A stretch of 24,178 nucleotides of DNA from Anaerotignum sp. Its GTDB lineage: Bacteria > Bacillota > Clostridia > Lachnospirales > Anaerotignaceae. This document shows, in pieces, positions 14,811 to 23,158 of the stretch (its first letter is position 1; each line of letters begins with the position of its first letter). The position numbers and the translations under genes are program-made. Location of the stretch: NCBI GenBank assembly GCA_020024255.1, contig JAHHTX010000023.1, positions 1 through 24,178 of the forward strand, written 5' to 3'. Under the pieces are notes generated by a model that saw only the letters and a program-made list of their open reading frames with translations, did not search any database and had not been told where the DNA came from.

Positions 14811-16022
14811 TTATCGGTTGATATTGGGAACACCCAGATAGGATTCAGGGTTTACATATGCCCCATTCTGTAAAACAGAGAAGTGACAATGGTTCCCTGT
14901 GGACATTCCTGTACTTCCGCATTTCGCAATGGTCTGTCCCCTTTGAACACTCTGTCCTTTGGATACGGTCAAAGATGAATTGTGTCCGTACAATGTAGAT
15001 GTACCGTTACCATGGCTAATCATAACTGTATTTCCATAGCCATTCATCCATCCTGCATATGTAACTGTACCGGATTCTGCTGCTACAATGGCAGCACCAT
15101 AGCTTGCAGGAATATCATAGCCGCTATGAGATTCTCTTCTACCTGTAACAGGGTTTCTACGCTGCACAAAACCACTGCTCAAGCTAGAGGAAGAAGCACC
15201 TCTGGAAGGAACAGGCCAACCCATGCTGCCGTTTCCTGTAGGGTATACGGTATTATCTTTCTGCATACTTACCTGATGCCGTGAGGAGCCCCTTGATTGT
15301 TGTCTTGCCAACTGATTAAGTACTTCTTGGTCTGCCTTTTGGTTCGCATCAATCAACTGCTGATACTTGTCCATATCCTTTTTATAGGCTGCAATTCTTG
15401 CTTTCTTTTCATCTAACACTTTTTCCATTGATGCATATTTTTCATTATACAATGCAACCAGTTCTTTTTGTGCTTTTTGTTCTTCTTGTATCTGTTCTGT
15501 TTTTTCCTGAATGGTCTTTTGGATTGCCTGTAACTCATCTAAAAGTTCTCTGTCATATGCCATGATATCGTTAACATAGTGCATACGTAGGAACAAATCC
15601 TGAAAACCTTCTGCTTCCAGTAAAATTTCCAAATAGCCGCTTGAACCTTTCTGCTGCAAATATTTCAATCTTTTTCCAAGGAGGTCAAACTGCTGATCCC
15701 TTTTTGTTGTTGCTTCTTCCAAATCCTTTCGGCTTTTTTCCAAAGCTGCATTGATGGATTCCAAATCCGCTTGTGCTGCATCCATTTCTGCCTGCAAACT
15801 GGACATCGCTTTATCTACTGCGTCCATTTCCTCCTGTACAGAAAGTTTTTGAGATTCCAAATTTTTTATGGCTTTTAATGCTTTATCTGTATCCTTTGAC
15901 AATGACTTTCTTTTTGCTTCCAACTGTGCCCGTGTTGTTGCTTCCACATGGTACTGTGGCACAGCACAAGTCAGCACAAAGGCAGAAAGAAGCACACACC
16001 CAATTCTTTTCAAATTCTGCAT
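14811..16022 (-). CDS. Secreted M23 peptidoglycan endopeptidase with coiled coil (EnvC/PcsB-like)
   Basis: The 403-residue protein has a signal peptide (about 1-28), a long coiled coil (about 30-240), a serine/glycine-rich linker (about 240-285) and a LytM/M23 zinc-peptidase domain (about 286-395). All zinc and catalytic residues are present: H299 and D303 in HSGYD, H347 in YGHNS, and H378 with H380 in HCH. It should cut peptide cross-bridges outside the membrane. Its architecture matches PcsB/EnvC/NlpD-type division hydrolases, in which the coiled coil is held inactive by an FtsEX-type partner; no ftsEX is in the window. It has its own promoter and a terminator, so it is a single-gene unit. 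Confidence 0.93.
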   Translation of the reverse strand: MQNLKRIGCVLLSAFVLTCAVPQYHVEATTRAQLEAKRKSLSKDTDKALKAIKNLESQKLSVQEEMDAVDKAMSSLQAEMDAAQADLESINAALEKSRKDLEEATTKRDQQFDLLGKRLKYLQQKGSSGYLEILLEAEGFQDLFLRMHYVNDIMAYDRELLDELQAIQKTIQEKTEQIQEEQKAQKELVALYNEKYASMEKVLDEKKARIAAYKKDMDKYQQLIDANQKADQEVLNQLARQQSRGSSRHQVSMQKDNTVYPTGNGSMGWPVPSRGASSSSLSSGFVQRRNPVTGRRESHSGYDIPASYGAAIVAAESGTVTYAGWMNGYGNTVMISHGNGTSTLYGHNSSLTVSKGQSVQRGQTIAKCGSTGMSTGNHCHFSVLQNGAYVNPESYLGVPNINR

Positions 16023-16059
16023 AACATCTTATCCTTTTCTACAAATTTCTTTCTGTACC

Positions 16060-16087
16060 ATTATACATGATTTACATCCATTTTAAA
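16060..16087 (-). promoter_or_regulatory. Promoter of the M23 hydrolase gene, with a WalR-like box
   Basis: TATAAT (16065-16060) on the minus strand is directly preceded by TG, an extended -10; the -35 region is weak (TTTTAA 17 bases upstream). TTTAAA-N5-TGTAAA (16087-16071) overlaps that region and differs in one base from the WalR consensus TGTWAH-N5-TGTWAH. A weak -35 with an overlapping activator box would fit a WalR-dependent cell-wall hydrolase. The regulator is inferred. Confidence 0.45.
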
Positions 16088-16135
16088 AGTAAATCTTGCA
16101 AACTTTAACAACTTCTTCGTAAATCTTCTTCTTTT

Positions 16136-16786
16136 TTACATGGAAAACAGATCAGAAAAAGAAAAAAATTGCATTTTTTCAGCATACACACATTCTTTAC
16201 TGCAAAGAGAAAGTGCATATCCTTTTATGGGAAAATCATAAAAATAGAAGTCTTTATACCGCTCAACAATTTGCCCTTTTTCCACCATGGAAAGCAAAAA
16301 GGGTTTTACAAAGATTCGTCCGCCTATGGCTTTCACAAAACTTTCTTTCCTTGTCCAAAAACGAAAGAACAATGCCGGCTGTTCCTGTTTTGGCAGACTT
16401 TCCAAAATCTCCTCTTCCTCCTTTGACAAAATACGCATCAATCCTTTCGGAAGTCTTTCTCGTATCCGTTCTATATCTGCGCCTATGGGTAAAGAAGACG
16501 TTGCAAGAAGAACATACTCTCCCGAATGAGACAAATTAAAATGAAAATCCTCTGTGCCTTTCAGTTCCGGTTTCCCGTTTTTCTGCACTATGCAGTCTGT
16601 AAGGCTATATCCCCTTTCCTGCAACACCTTTTGTAAAAGTAGTTTTCCTGCAAGAGAAAGACACCTTTGCTTTTCATTTTTCAGCTGCAAAATCCTTTCC
16701 GCTTCCTGTTTTGGCAAAAGAGATAATCCTCTTTCCATGCTTTTTTCTTTTACTTCGTCTACATGACATAAAAAAGCTCGTACCAT
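16136..16786 (-). CDS. 4'-phosphopantetheinyl transferase, Sfp type
   Basis: The 216-residue enzyme moves phosphopantetheine from coenzyme A onto carrier proteins. Family motifs in order are NGKPEL (70-75), FNLSHSGEYVLLA with S86 and H87, GADIERIR with Mg-binding D104 and E106, and FWTRKESFVKAIGG with E148 and K147. Length suits Sfp/Gsp-type enzymes. It starts 52 bases after leuS, beyond a terminator, with GGGGG before the ATG; expression may depend on leuS readthrough. No polyketide or peptide synthetase is nearby, so the partner carrier protein is unknown. It could serve fatty-acid synthesis or a distant cluster. Confidence 0.93.
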   Translation of the reverse strand: MVRAFLCHVDEVKEKSMERGLSLLPKQEAERILQLKNEKQRCLSLAGKLLLQKVLQERGYSLTDCIVQKNGKPELKGTEDFHFNLSHSGEYVLLATSSLPIGADIERIRERLPKGLMRILSKEEEEILESLPKQEQPALFFRFWTRKESFVKAIGGRIFVKPFLLSMVEKGQIVERYKDFYFYDFPIKGYALSLCSKECVYAEKMQFFSFSDLFSM

Positions 16787-16800
16787 ATGCTACCCCCACG

Positions 16801-16828
16801 GAAAAGCAGAGCCTTTTCAAGGCTCTGC
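16801..16828 (-). terminator. Terminator after leuS
   Basis: A perfect 10-bp stem (16806-16815 with 16819-16828) closes on a three-base loop and is followed on the minus strand by TTTTC. It lies 10 bases after the leuS stop, ahead of the phosphopantetheinyl transferase gene. Confidence 0.8.
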
Positions 16829-16838
16829 CGTACTTTTT

Positions 16839-19250
16839 TTATTTTGCAATAATATTTACAATCTTTCCGGGTACATAAATTTCTTTTACAATGGTCTTAC
16901 CTTCCAGACGGTCTGCCAACGTTTCTTTTGCCTGTGCCAGTACCGCATCTTTGTCTGCATCTGTTGCAACAGTCATTGTGCCTCTAAACTTACCGCTTAC
17001 CTGTAATGCAATTTCCACAGTATCCTGTACCAGTTTGCTTTCATCTACTTCAGGCCAGCCTGCATCAAACACAGATTCTTTATGCCCCAATTCTTTCCAT
17101 AGTTCTTCTGCAATATGTGGTGTAAACGGCGCAAGAAGAACAACTAATGTTTCCAATGTTTCTTTATCTACACCTTGATTCTTTTTACCAAGCTCAATAA
17201 TTTTATTGGTATGTTCCATAAATCCGCTGACAACTGTATTCATACTCAGTGCTTCCAAACGACTTGTAATATCAGAAACCAGTTTGTTCCGTACAAAATC
17301 CAAGTCAGGATTAGATGCAACATTTAAGTCCTTATTGTTGTATACCAATTTCCATACTTTATTGAGGAAACGGAATACCCCATCAATACCACTATCATCC
17401 CAATCACAATCCAGCTCAGGAGGACCTACGAAAAGCTCATACATACGCAGGGAGTCACAGCCATATTTTTCTACCAACTCGTCAGGAGAAACAACATTGC
17501 CCACAGACTTGCTCATCTTACTACCGTTTTTTGTAATCATGCCCTGATTAAACAGTTTCTGGAAAGGTTCCTCAAAAGGCACTGCTCCAATATCATACAG
17601 GAATTTTGTATAAAAACGTGCATACAACAGGTGTAAAACGGCGTGTTCAATACCACCAACATACAGGTCTACCGGTGCCCATTTCTGTAATTTTTTCTGA
17701 CTTGCAAGTTCCTTATCATTATGGTTATCCACATAACGCAGGAAGTACCAAGAGGAGCCTGCCCATTGAGGCATTGTATTTGTTTCTCTCTTTGCCGGTC
17801 TGCCACATTTCGGACAAGTAGTATTTACCCATTCGTCAATATGTGCAAGAGGAGATTCCCCTGTGTCCGTAGGTTGATAGGATTCTACTTCCGGAAGCAT
17901 CACAGGAAGCTGATCTTCAGGTACAGGAACTGCACCACAGTGGGCACAATGGATAATGGGAATAGGTTCGCCCCAATATCTCTGTCTGGAGAATACCCAG
18001 TCACGCAGTTTATAATTAACGGTTTTTCTGCCCAGTCCCTTTTCTTCCATGAGATGAGGAATTTTTTGCTTTGCTTCAAATGCCTTCATACCATTCCAGT
18101 CTCCGGAATTGATGATGATACCATCTCCTGTATAGGCTTCTGTCAATTCCCTTTCCTCTTCGCCTTCCGGCAAGATTACCTGTACAATAGGAAGGTCAAA
18201 TTTCTTTGCAAAATCAAAGTCACGTTCATCGTGGGCAGGAACACACATAACAGCACCTGTTCCATAATCAGCCAGTACATAGTCTGCAACCCAAACAGGA
18301 ACTTTTCTGCCGCTTACAGGGTTCACACAATAAGAACCTGTAAACACACCAGATTTTTCTTTATTTGTCATACGGTCAACGGAAGACTTTGTGGAAGATT
18401 CAAAACAATATTGTTCCACCGCTTCTTTTTGTTCCGGTGTAACAATAGCATCCAAATCTGCATATTCAGGAGCCAGAACCATAAATGTAGAGCCATAAAG
18501 GGTATCAGGTCTTGTGGTATATACCGTAATTTTTTTATCCTGTCCCACAATCTGGAAATCCACTTCAGCACCATAACTCTTACCAATCCAGTCAGACTGC
18601 ATTTTCTTTACTTTATCAGACCACTCCAGTTTATCCAAATCCTCTAAGAGTCTGTCTGCATATGCCGTAATTTTCAGCATCCACTGACGGAGGTTTTTCT
18701 TCGTCACAGTTGCGCCACAACGTTCACAAGTACCGTTTGTTGCTTCTTCGTTTGCCAGTACACATTTACAGCTGGGGCACCAGTTTAAGGGCATTTCTTT
18801 TTCATATGCCAGACCCTTTTTGAACATCTGCACAAAAATCCACTGTGTCCATTTATAATAATCAGGGTCAGTTGTATTAACCTCCTTATCCCAATCGTAA
18901 AGTGCACTGATTTCATGAAGCTGTCTTTTTACGTTGGCAATATTGTTTTCTGTAGCTATTCTAGGGTGCATATTGTGCTTAATGGCAAAGTTTTCCGCAG
19001 GCAGACCAAATGCGTCCCACCCCATAGGATGCAGCACCTGATAACCCTGCAACACTTTGTATCTGCTGACTACATCACTGAGTACATACCCTCTCCAGTG
19101 TCCAACGTGCAGACCTGTGCCGGAAGGATAAGGAAACATATCCAAACAATAAAACTTCGGTTTTACCTCATCTTCTTTATTAACGGGACTTTTTTTCCAT
19201 TCTTCCCGCCACTTTTTTTCGATTTTTTGAAATTCATAATGCTGTTCCAT
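16839..19250 (-). CDS. leuS: Leucyl-tRNA synthetase
   Basis: The 803-residue class I synthetase charges tRNA-Leu. The HIGH-type motif is HVGH (about 48-51) in PYPSGTGLHVGH, and the KMSKS motif is at about 578-582. The CP1 editing domain (about 220-410) includes TTRPDTLYGSTF and the conserved GTGAVMCVPAHDERD segment. Cysteine pairs near 158-178 (CPSC...CERC), 435-438 (CAHC) and 479-482 (CPKC) fit zinc-binding insertions. Length is normal for a bacterial enzyme. I chose the ATG at 19248-19250 because AAGGAGG lies eight bases before it. Two upstream in-frame ATGs are too close to or before that site. Expression is controlled by the T-box leader just upstream. Confidence 0.97.
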   Translation of the reverse strand: MEQHYEFQKIEKKWREEWKKSPVNKEDEVKPKFYCLDMFPYPSGTGLHVGHWRGYVLSDVVSRYKVLQGYQVLHPMGWDAFGLPAENFAIKHNMHPRIATENNIANVKRQLHEISALYDWDKEVNTTDPDYYKWTQWIFVQMFKKGLAYEKEMPLNWCPSCKCVLANEEATNGTCERCGATVTKKNLRQWMLKITAYADRLLEDLDKLEWSDKVKKMQSDWIGKSYGAEVDFQIVGQDKKITVYTTRPDTLYGSTFMVLAPEYADLDAIVTPEQKEAVEQYCFESSTKSSVDRMTNKEKSGVFTGSYCVNPVSGRKVPVWVADYVLADYGTGAVMCVPAHDERDFDFAKKFDLPIVQVILPEGEEERELTEAYTGDGIIINSGDWNGMKAFEAKQKIPHLMEEKGLGRKTVNYKLRDWVFSRQRYWGEPIPIIHCAHCGAVPVPEDQLPVMLPEVESYQPTDTGESPLAHIDEWVNTTCPKCGRPAKRETNTMPQWAGSSWYFLRYVDNHNDKELASQKKLQKWAPVDLYVGGIEHAVLHLLYARFYTKFLYDIGAVPFEEPFQKLFNQGMITKNGSKMSKSVGNVVSPDELVEKYGCDSLRMYELFVGPPELDCDWDDSGIDGVFRFLNKVWKLVYNNKDLNVASNPDLDFVRNKLVSDITSRLEALSMNTVVSGFMEHTNKIIELGKKNQGVDKETLETLVVLLAPFTPHIAEELWKELGHKESVFDAGWPEVDESKLVQDTVEIALQVSGKFRGTMTVATDADKDAVLAQAKETLADRLEGKTIVKEIYVPGKIVNIIAK

Positions 19251-19285
19251 TGGCATTGCCTCCTTCATTCATTTGCTTTTTTCAC

Positions 19286-19321
19286 CAAAAAATCCCTCCG
19301 TCTCGTTAGAGACGAAGGGAT
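19286..19321 (-). terminator. Regulated terminator of the leuS T-box
   Basis: A 13-bp stem (19292-19304 with 19309-19321, one mismatched position) closes on loop TAAC and is followed on the minus strand by TTTTT. Its 5' arm begins just after the T-box element, so the two structures can be mutually exclusive. Confidence 0.88.
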
Positions 19322-19547
19322 ACTCCGTGTTACCACTCTAGTTTGTTTTTCTTGTTTTTTAAGAAAAACACGCTCTTTGCCCGATAACGAGGGCTGCCGT
19401 TGCCACTTACTTGCTGTTACACGTTCTGCGCAAAACTCAAAGGCCAGTTCCATTTTTCGTTTTGCCGTCTTGCACCTACCGACGACTCTCTGAAAAAACA
19501 GCCAAATGTACTATTCCTTCTCACAGTTGATTACAATATATTGCTTA
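19286..19547 (-). promoter_or_regulatory. T-box leader of leuS (leucine tRNA sensor)
   Basis: The leader of about 260 bases carries, in order: a Stem I region with AGAGAG (19491-19486) and GGTAGGTG-type distal elements; a specifier region GGAACTGG in which CTG (19447-19445) is the likely leucine specifier codon; a linker; and the T-box element AGAGTGGTAACACG, within 19341-19323. Its TGGT bulge would pair with the tRNA 3' end ACCA, with T matching discriminator A. An intrinsic terminator (19321-19286) follows. Uncharged tRNA-Leu should stabilise the antiterminator and raise leuS transcription. Confidence 0.88.
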
Positions 19548-19553
19548 AAAGTA

Positions 19554-19582
19554 CTTATACCATATCCAACAACAGAAATCAA
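19554..19582 (-). promoter_or_regulatory. Promoter of the leuS T-box transcript
   Basis: On the minus strand, TTGATT (19582-19577) and TATAAG (19559-19554) are 17 bases apart, with TG one base before the -10 box. The predicted start near 19547 includes the whole T-box leader. No clear terminator separates it from the end of the ABC gene at 19638. Confidence 0.5.
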
Positions 19583-19637
19583 GTATAAATCAAATTTTTT
19601 TATTATTTTCTTTAGATTGGTATGATTTCTGATGCTT

Positions 19638-21428
19638 TTAATCAATACTCTGGTTCCCTATCTGGTTTGTATACAAGTTATAATAAAATCCTTTTTGCGC
19701 CATCAATTCATCATGACTGCCCCGTTCCACAATTTCCCCATGGTCAATAACCGCAATAAGGTCTGCATTTCGAATGGTGGAAAGACGATGGGCAATGACA
19801 AAATTCGTTCTGCCCTGCATAAGATTTTCCATTCCCTCTTGGATATGCAGCTCTGTTCTGGTATCCACACTGCTTGTGGCTTCGTCCAAAACCAAAACGG
19901 ACGGATTTGCCAAAATGGCTCTTGCAATGGAAAGCATCTGCCGCTGCCCTTGACTAAGGTTGCCGCCACCATCAGACAAAACGGTGTCGTACCCTTCCGG
20001 CAGGTGTTTGATAAATTCATGTGCATTGGAAAGTTTTGCGGCTTCTTCAATTTCTTCGTCTGTGGCGTCCAATCTGCCGTAACGGATGTTTTCCCGTATA
20101 GTGTCTGTAAACAAATAAGTATCCTGCAAAACAATACCAAGAGCGGAACGGATGGAACTTCTCTTAATTTTCTGAATATCCATGCCATCTATGGTGATTT
20201 TTCCACTGTCAATGTCATAAAAACGGCTCAACAGGTTAATGATTGTGGTTTTTCCTGCTCCTGTAGGCCCGACGAGTGCAACTGTCTGCCCTGCCTTTAC
20301 TGAAAGGTTAATATGATGTAAAGTGGTATCCCCTTCATCATAGGAGAAAGAAACATCGGATAATGTAACATCGCCTTTCATTGCAGAAAGTTCCATGGCA
20401 TCTGTATCGTCCCTCGGTTCTTCCTCTGCATCCAGTATCTCAAATACACGCTCTGCCCCTGCTACTGCGGATAAAATGGCATTCATCTGGTTGGCAAGCT
20501 CATTAAAAGGACGGATAAATTGCTTAGAATAGATGATGAAGTTGGAAATAATGCCTAAGGAAATCTGCCCAATACCAAGTACCATCATCATGCCGCCTAC
20601 GATAACTACAATACCATATGTGATATTGTTTAGCATCGTCATAAGAGGACCGATAATCCCTGCAAAAACTTCCGACCGCACCCCCACACGGCGGAGGGCA
20701 TCGTTCCATTTGGAAAATGCTTCTGTTTCCGCCTCCTCTCTGCAAAAAACCTTCACAACCTTCTGTCCGGAAATGACTTCTTCAATATATCCGTTCAGGT
20801 CACCAAGGGTTTTCTGTTTTTCCCTAAAATAAATGCGTGAACGTTTTGTAATCATGCCGACCAAAACAAGCATAATGGGTATAACCGCTACAACCGCAAT
20901 GGTCATTGGCACGCTAAGATACAGCATTACTGCCAATGTTCCAATTACCGTCAAAATGCTCTGTAAAACTTGGGATACAGCAGAATTTAACATAGTAGAA
21001 ATATTATCAACATCGTTTGTCACACGACTCATTAACTCCCCATTTGTTGTGTGGGTGTAATAGGAAAGAGGCAAAACCTGAAATTTACGGAATAGTTCCT
21101 TTCTGATGTTTGCCGTAATATCCTGCCCCATCCACAACATAAGATAGCTTTGGAGCCAAGTAAAAACTGAAGAGCTAATATACACCACCAGCAAAACGAT
21201 GCACACCTTGGCAAGTCCCCGAAAATCCAAAGTGATAATATAGTCATCAATGGCAACACCAATAAGCCTTGTGGCATAAATGGTTCCAAAAGTCATAAAA
21301 GCGGTACAAAATACAGAAATCAAGATCATATGCCAATATTTCGGCAGGTAGCCACAAATACGCCAAAGCGTTTTTTTTGCGTGTTTCGGCTTTTTTCGTT
21401 GTGTCACGCTTTGATTATGCCGTCCCAT
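19638..21428 (-). CDS. ABC exporter half-transporter, catalytically canonical subunit of a heterodimer
   Basis: The 596-residue protein has a six-helix ABC_membrane domain (about 20-315) and a C-terminal nucleotide-binding domain (about 350-585). Walker A GPTGAGKTT is at 387-395. The Walker B region VLVLDEATSSVD keeps the catalytic E516, and the switch histidine H547 (IAHRLST) is present. The signature is LSQGQ (491-495) instead of LSGGQ. This pattern matches the TM288/LmrD/BmrD side of heterodimeric multidrug exporters. I chose the ATG at 21426-21428: GGGGAG lies seven bases before it and the upstream gene stops one base earlier (21430). A longer frame to 21482 would overlap that gene by 53 bases. 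The substrate is unknown. Confidence 0.92.
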   Translation of the reverse strand: MGRHNQSVTQRKKPKHAKKTLWRICGYLPKYWHMILISVFCTAFMTFGTIYATRLIGVAIDDYIITLDFRGLAKVCIVLLVVYISSSVFTWLQSYLMLWMGQDITANIRKELFRKFQVLPLSYYTHTTNGELMSRVTNDVDNISTMLNSAVSQVLQSILTVIGTLAVMLYLSVPMTIAVVAVIPIMLVLVGMITKRSRIYFREKQKTLGDLNGYIEEVISGQKVVKVFCREEAETEAFSKWNDALRRVGVRSEVFAGIIGPLMTMLNNITYGIVVIVGGMMMVLGIGQISLGIISNFIIYSKQFIRPFNELANQMNAILSAVAGAERVFEILDAEEEPRDDTDAMELSAMKGDVTLSDVSFSYDEGDTTLHHINLSVKAGQTVALVGPTGAGKTTIINLLSRFYDIDSGKITIDGMDIQKIKRSSIRSALGIVLQDTYLFTDTIRENIRYGRLDATDEEIEEAAKLSNAHEFIKHLPEGYDTVLSDGGGNLSQGQRQMLSIARAILANPSVLVLDEATSSVDTRTELHIQEGMENLMQGRTNFVIAHRLSTIRNADLIAVIDHGEIVERGSHDELMAQKGFYYNLYTNQIGNQSID

Positions 21429-21429
21429 G

Positions 21430-23157
21430 CTACATCTCCCCTTTCCGCATTTGTGACGCATAAATTTCTTGGTAGTCTTCACTCTTCTCCATCAATTCCT
21501 CATGCGTTCCCTCTGCAACAATGGTTCCGTTTTTCAAAACCAGTATTTTATCTGCATCTTTCACAGAACTGATTCTTTGGGCAATAATAAATTTTGTGCA
21601 TCCTTTATGGGTTTCTGCCATTGCCCCCCAAATCTGTTTCTCTGTCAGAGAATCCACGGCACTGGTACTGTCATCAAATATCAGAATTTCCGATTGCCGA
21701 ATGAGGGAACGGGCAATGGAAATCCGTTGTTTCTGTCCTCCGGATACATTTACACCCTTTTGTCCTAATGGGGTATCATATCCTTCAGGGAAAGACATAA
21801 TAAAATCATGTGCCTTTGCCGCTTTTGCTGCTGCAACCATTTCCTCATCTGTGGCAAGTGCTCTTCCCCACTTGATATTTTCTCGTATAGTTCCCGAAAA
21901 CAATATGGTTTCCTGCAATACGGGACTGATTTTCTGCCGCAATTCCGTAAGGCTATAGTCTTTTACATTAACGCCGTCTACCAGCACTTCTCCCTCTGTC
22001 ACATCATAAAGTCTTGGCATCAAATTGACCAAAGTCGATTTCCCTGCACCGGTTTTCCCTAAAATCGCCACAGTTTCACCGGGATTTGCCGTAAAGGAAA
22101 TATGGGAAAGTACCGGCTCGCCTGTTCCGTTATCATAACGAAAACTGACATTTTTGTATTCCACCTTGCCATTTTGTATTTCGGGCTGTTTCGCTTGTAC
22201 AGGGTCTTTCAAATCTACCTCTGTCTGCAAAATTTCCAAAACACGGTCAATGGATACCTTGGAGCGGGAAATCATCATAAAAATCATGCCAATCATCATC
22301 ATAGACATAAGCATTTGCATAAGGTAAGTAATCAATGCCATAATATCCTCGGGAAACAGACTGCCACCTACTGTCATCTTTGCTCCAAACCAAAGAATGG
22401 CAACAATAGAGCAGTTCAGCACAAGCATCATGGCTGGCATAGCCATCATCATAACGAAAAATGCATTTAACGACGATGTTTTATAGGATTCGTTTACTTT
22501 TTGAAATTTCTCTTCCTCATAGGAATGACGAACAAAAGCCTTCACAACCCGAATTCCTGCAAGACACTCTCTCATCACTGTATTTACAGCATCAAGACGT
22601 TCCTGTACTATTCGAAATCTAGGCAAAGCAATTTTTAGAATACCCATTATAGCAACAACAACAATACTGATAATCAGTAAAAATATCCCTGCCATTTTTC
22701 CGTTGATTTTAAATGCCATAAAAATACTGCCAAAGCAGAGAAGAGGTGCACGAATCATGATGTGCAGTATCATAAAAATAACCATTTGTATTTGTGTTAT
22801 ATCATTGGTCAGTCTGGTAATCAGAGAGGAGGTTTGAAAGGTATCAATATTGTGAAAGGAAAAAGACTGTATTTTGACAAATGCTGCCTTCCGCATATCT
22901 GCCCCTGTTCCCTGACTGGCTTTTGCAGCCGCAATAAGACAGCCAATGCTGCCCACAATGCCAAAAAGTGCCACACCAATCATAATTGCACCCATTTGGG
23001 CGATAAAAGAAACATTGCCTGCTTCCACCCCCTGTTGAATGAGAATAGTCATAAGCGTTGGGGTCAACAGCTCAGCCCCTGTCTCAATGAGCATGAAAAA
23101 CGGTGCAAGCCATACATATTTTTTATACGGCTGCAAATATTTCCGCAATGTCTGCAT
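21430..23157 (-). CDS. ABC exporter half-transporter, degenerate-site subunit of a heterodimer
   Basis: The 575-residue protein has a six-helix transmembrane domain (about 12-300) and a nucleotide-binding domain (about 330-565). Walker A GKTGAGKST is at 367-375 and the signature VSGGQ at 471-475. The Walker B region ILIFDDSTSAVD has D496 where the catalytic glutamate should be, and Q527 (IIAQRIS) replaces the switch histidine. Both changes are known for the TM287/LmrC/BmrC side of asymmetric exporters, so this is a normal partner rather than a broken gene. Its ATG is one base after the stop of the isochorismatase-like gene, and the ribosome binding site GGGAGG is inside that gene's end. Confidence 0.92.
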   Translation of the reverse strand: MQTLRKYLQPYKKYVWLAPFFMLIETGAELLTPTLMTILIQQGVEAGNVSFIAQMGAIMIGVALFGIVGSIGCLIAAAKASQGTGADMRKAAFVKIQSFSFHNIDTFQTSSLITRLTNDITQIQMVIFMILHIMIRAPLLCFGSIFMAFKINGKMAGIFLLIISIVVVAIMGILKIALPRFRIVQERLDAVNTVMRECLAGIRVVKAFVRHSYEEEKFQKVNESYKTSSLNAFFVMMMAMPAMMLVLNCSIVAILWFGAKMTVGGSLFPEDIMALITYLMQMLMSMMMIGMIFMMISRSKVSIDRVLEILQTEVDLKDPVQAKQPEIQNGKVEYKNVSFRYDNGTGEPVLSHISFTANPGETVAILGKTGAGKSTLVNLMPRLYDVTEGEVLVDGVNVKDYSLTELRQKISPVLQETILFSGTIRENIKWGRALATDEEMVAAAKAAKAHDFIMSFPEGYDTPLGQKGVNVSGGQKQRISIARSLIRQSEILIFDDSTSAVDSLTEKQIWGAMAETHKGCTKFIIAQRISSVKDADKILVLKNGTIVAEGTHEELMEKSEDYQEIYASQMRKGEM

Positions 23158-23158
23158 A

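Noticed and set aside
17721..18647. Plus-strand open frame of 308 codons
   Set aside because: Lies wholly antisense to leuS, is rich in Cys, His, Phe and Arg as expected of a shadow frame, and has no domain signal.
21430..23157. First ABC subunit as an inactive, broken transporter because of missing Glu and His
   Set aside because: D and Q at these positions are the known pattern of the degenerate site in heterodimeric exporters, and the partner gene keeps the canonical residues.
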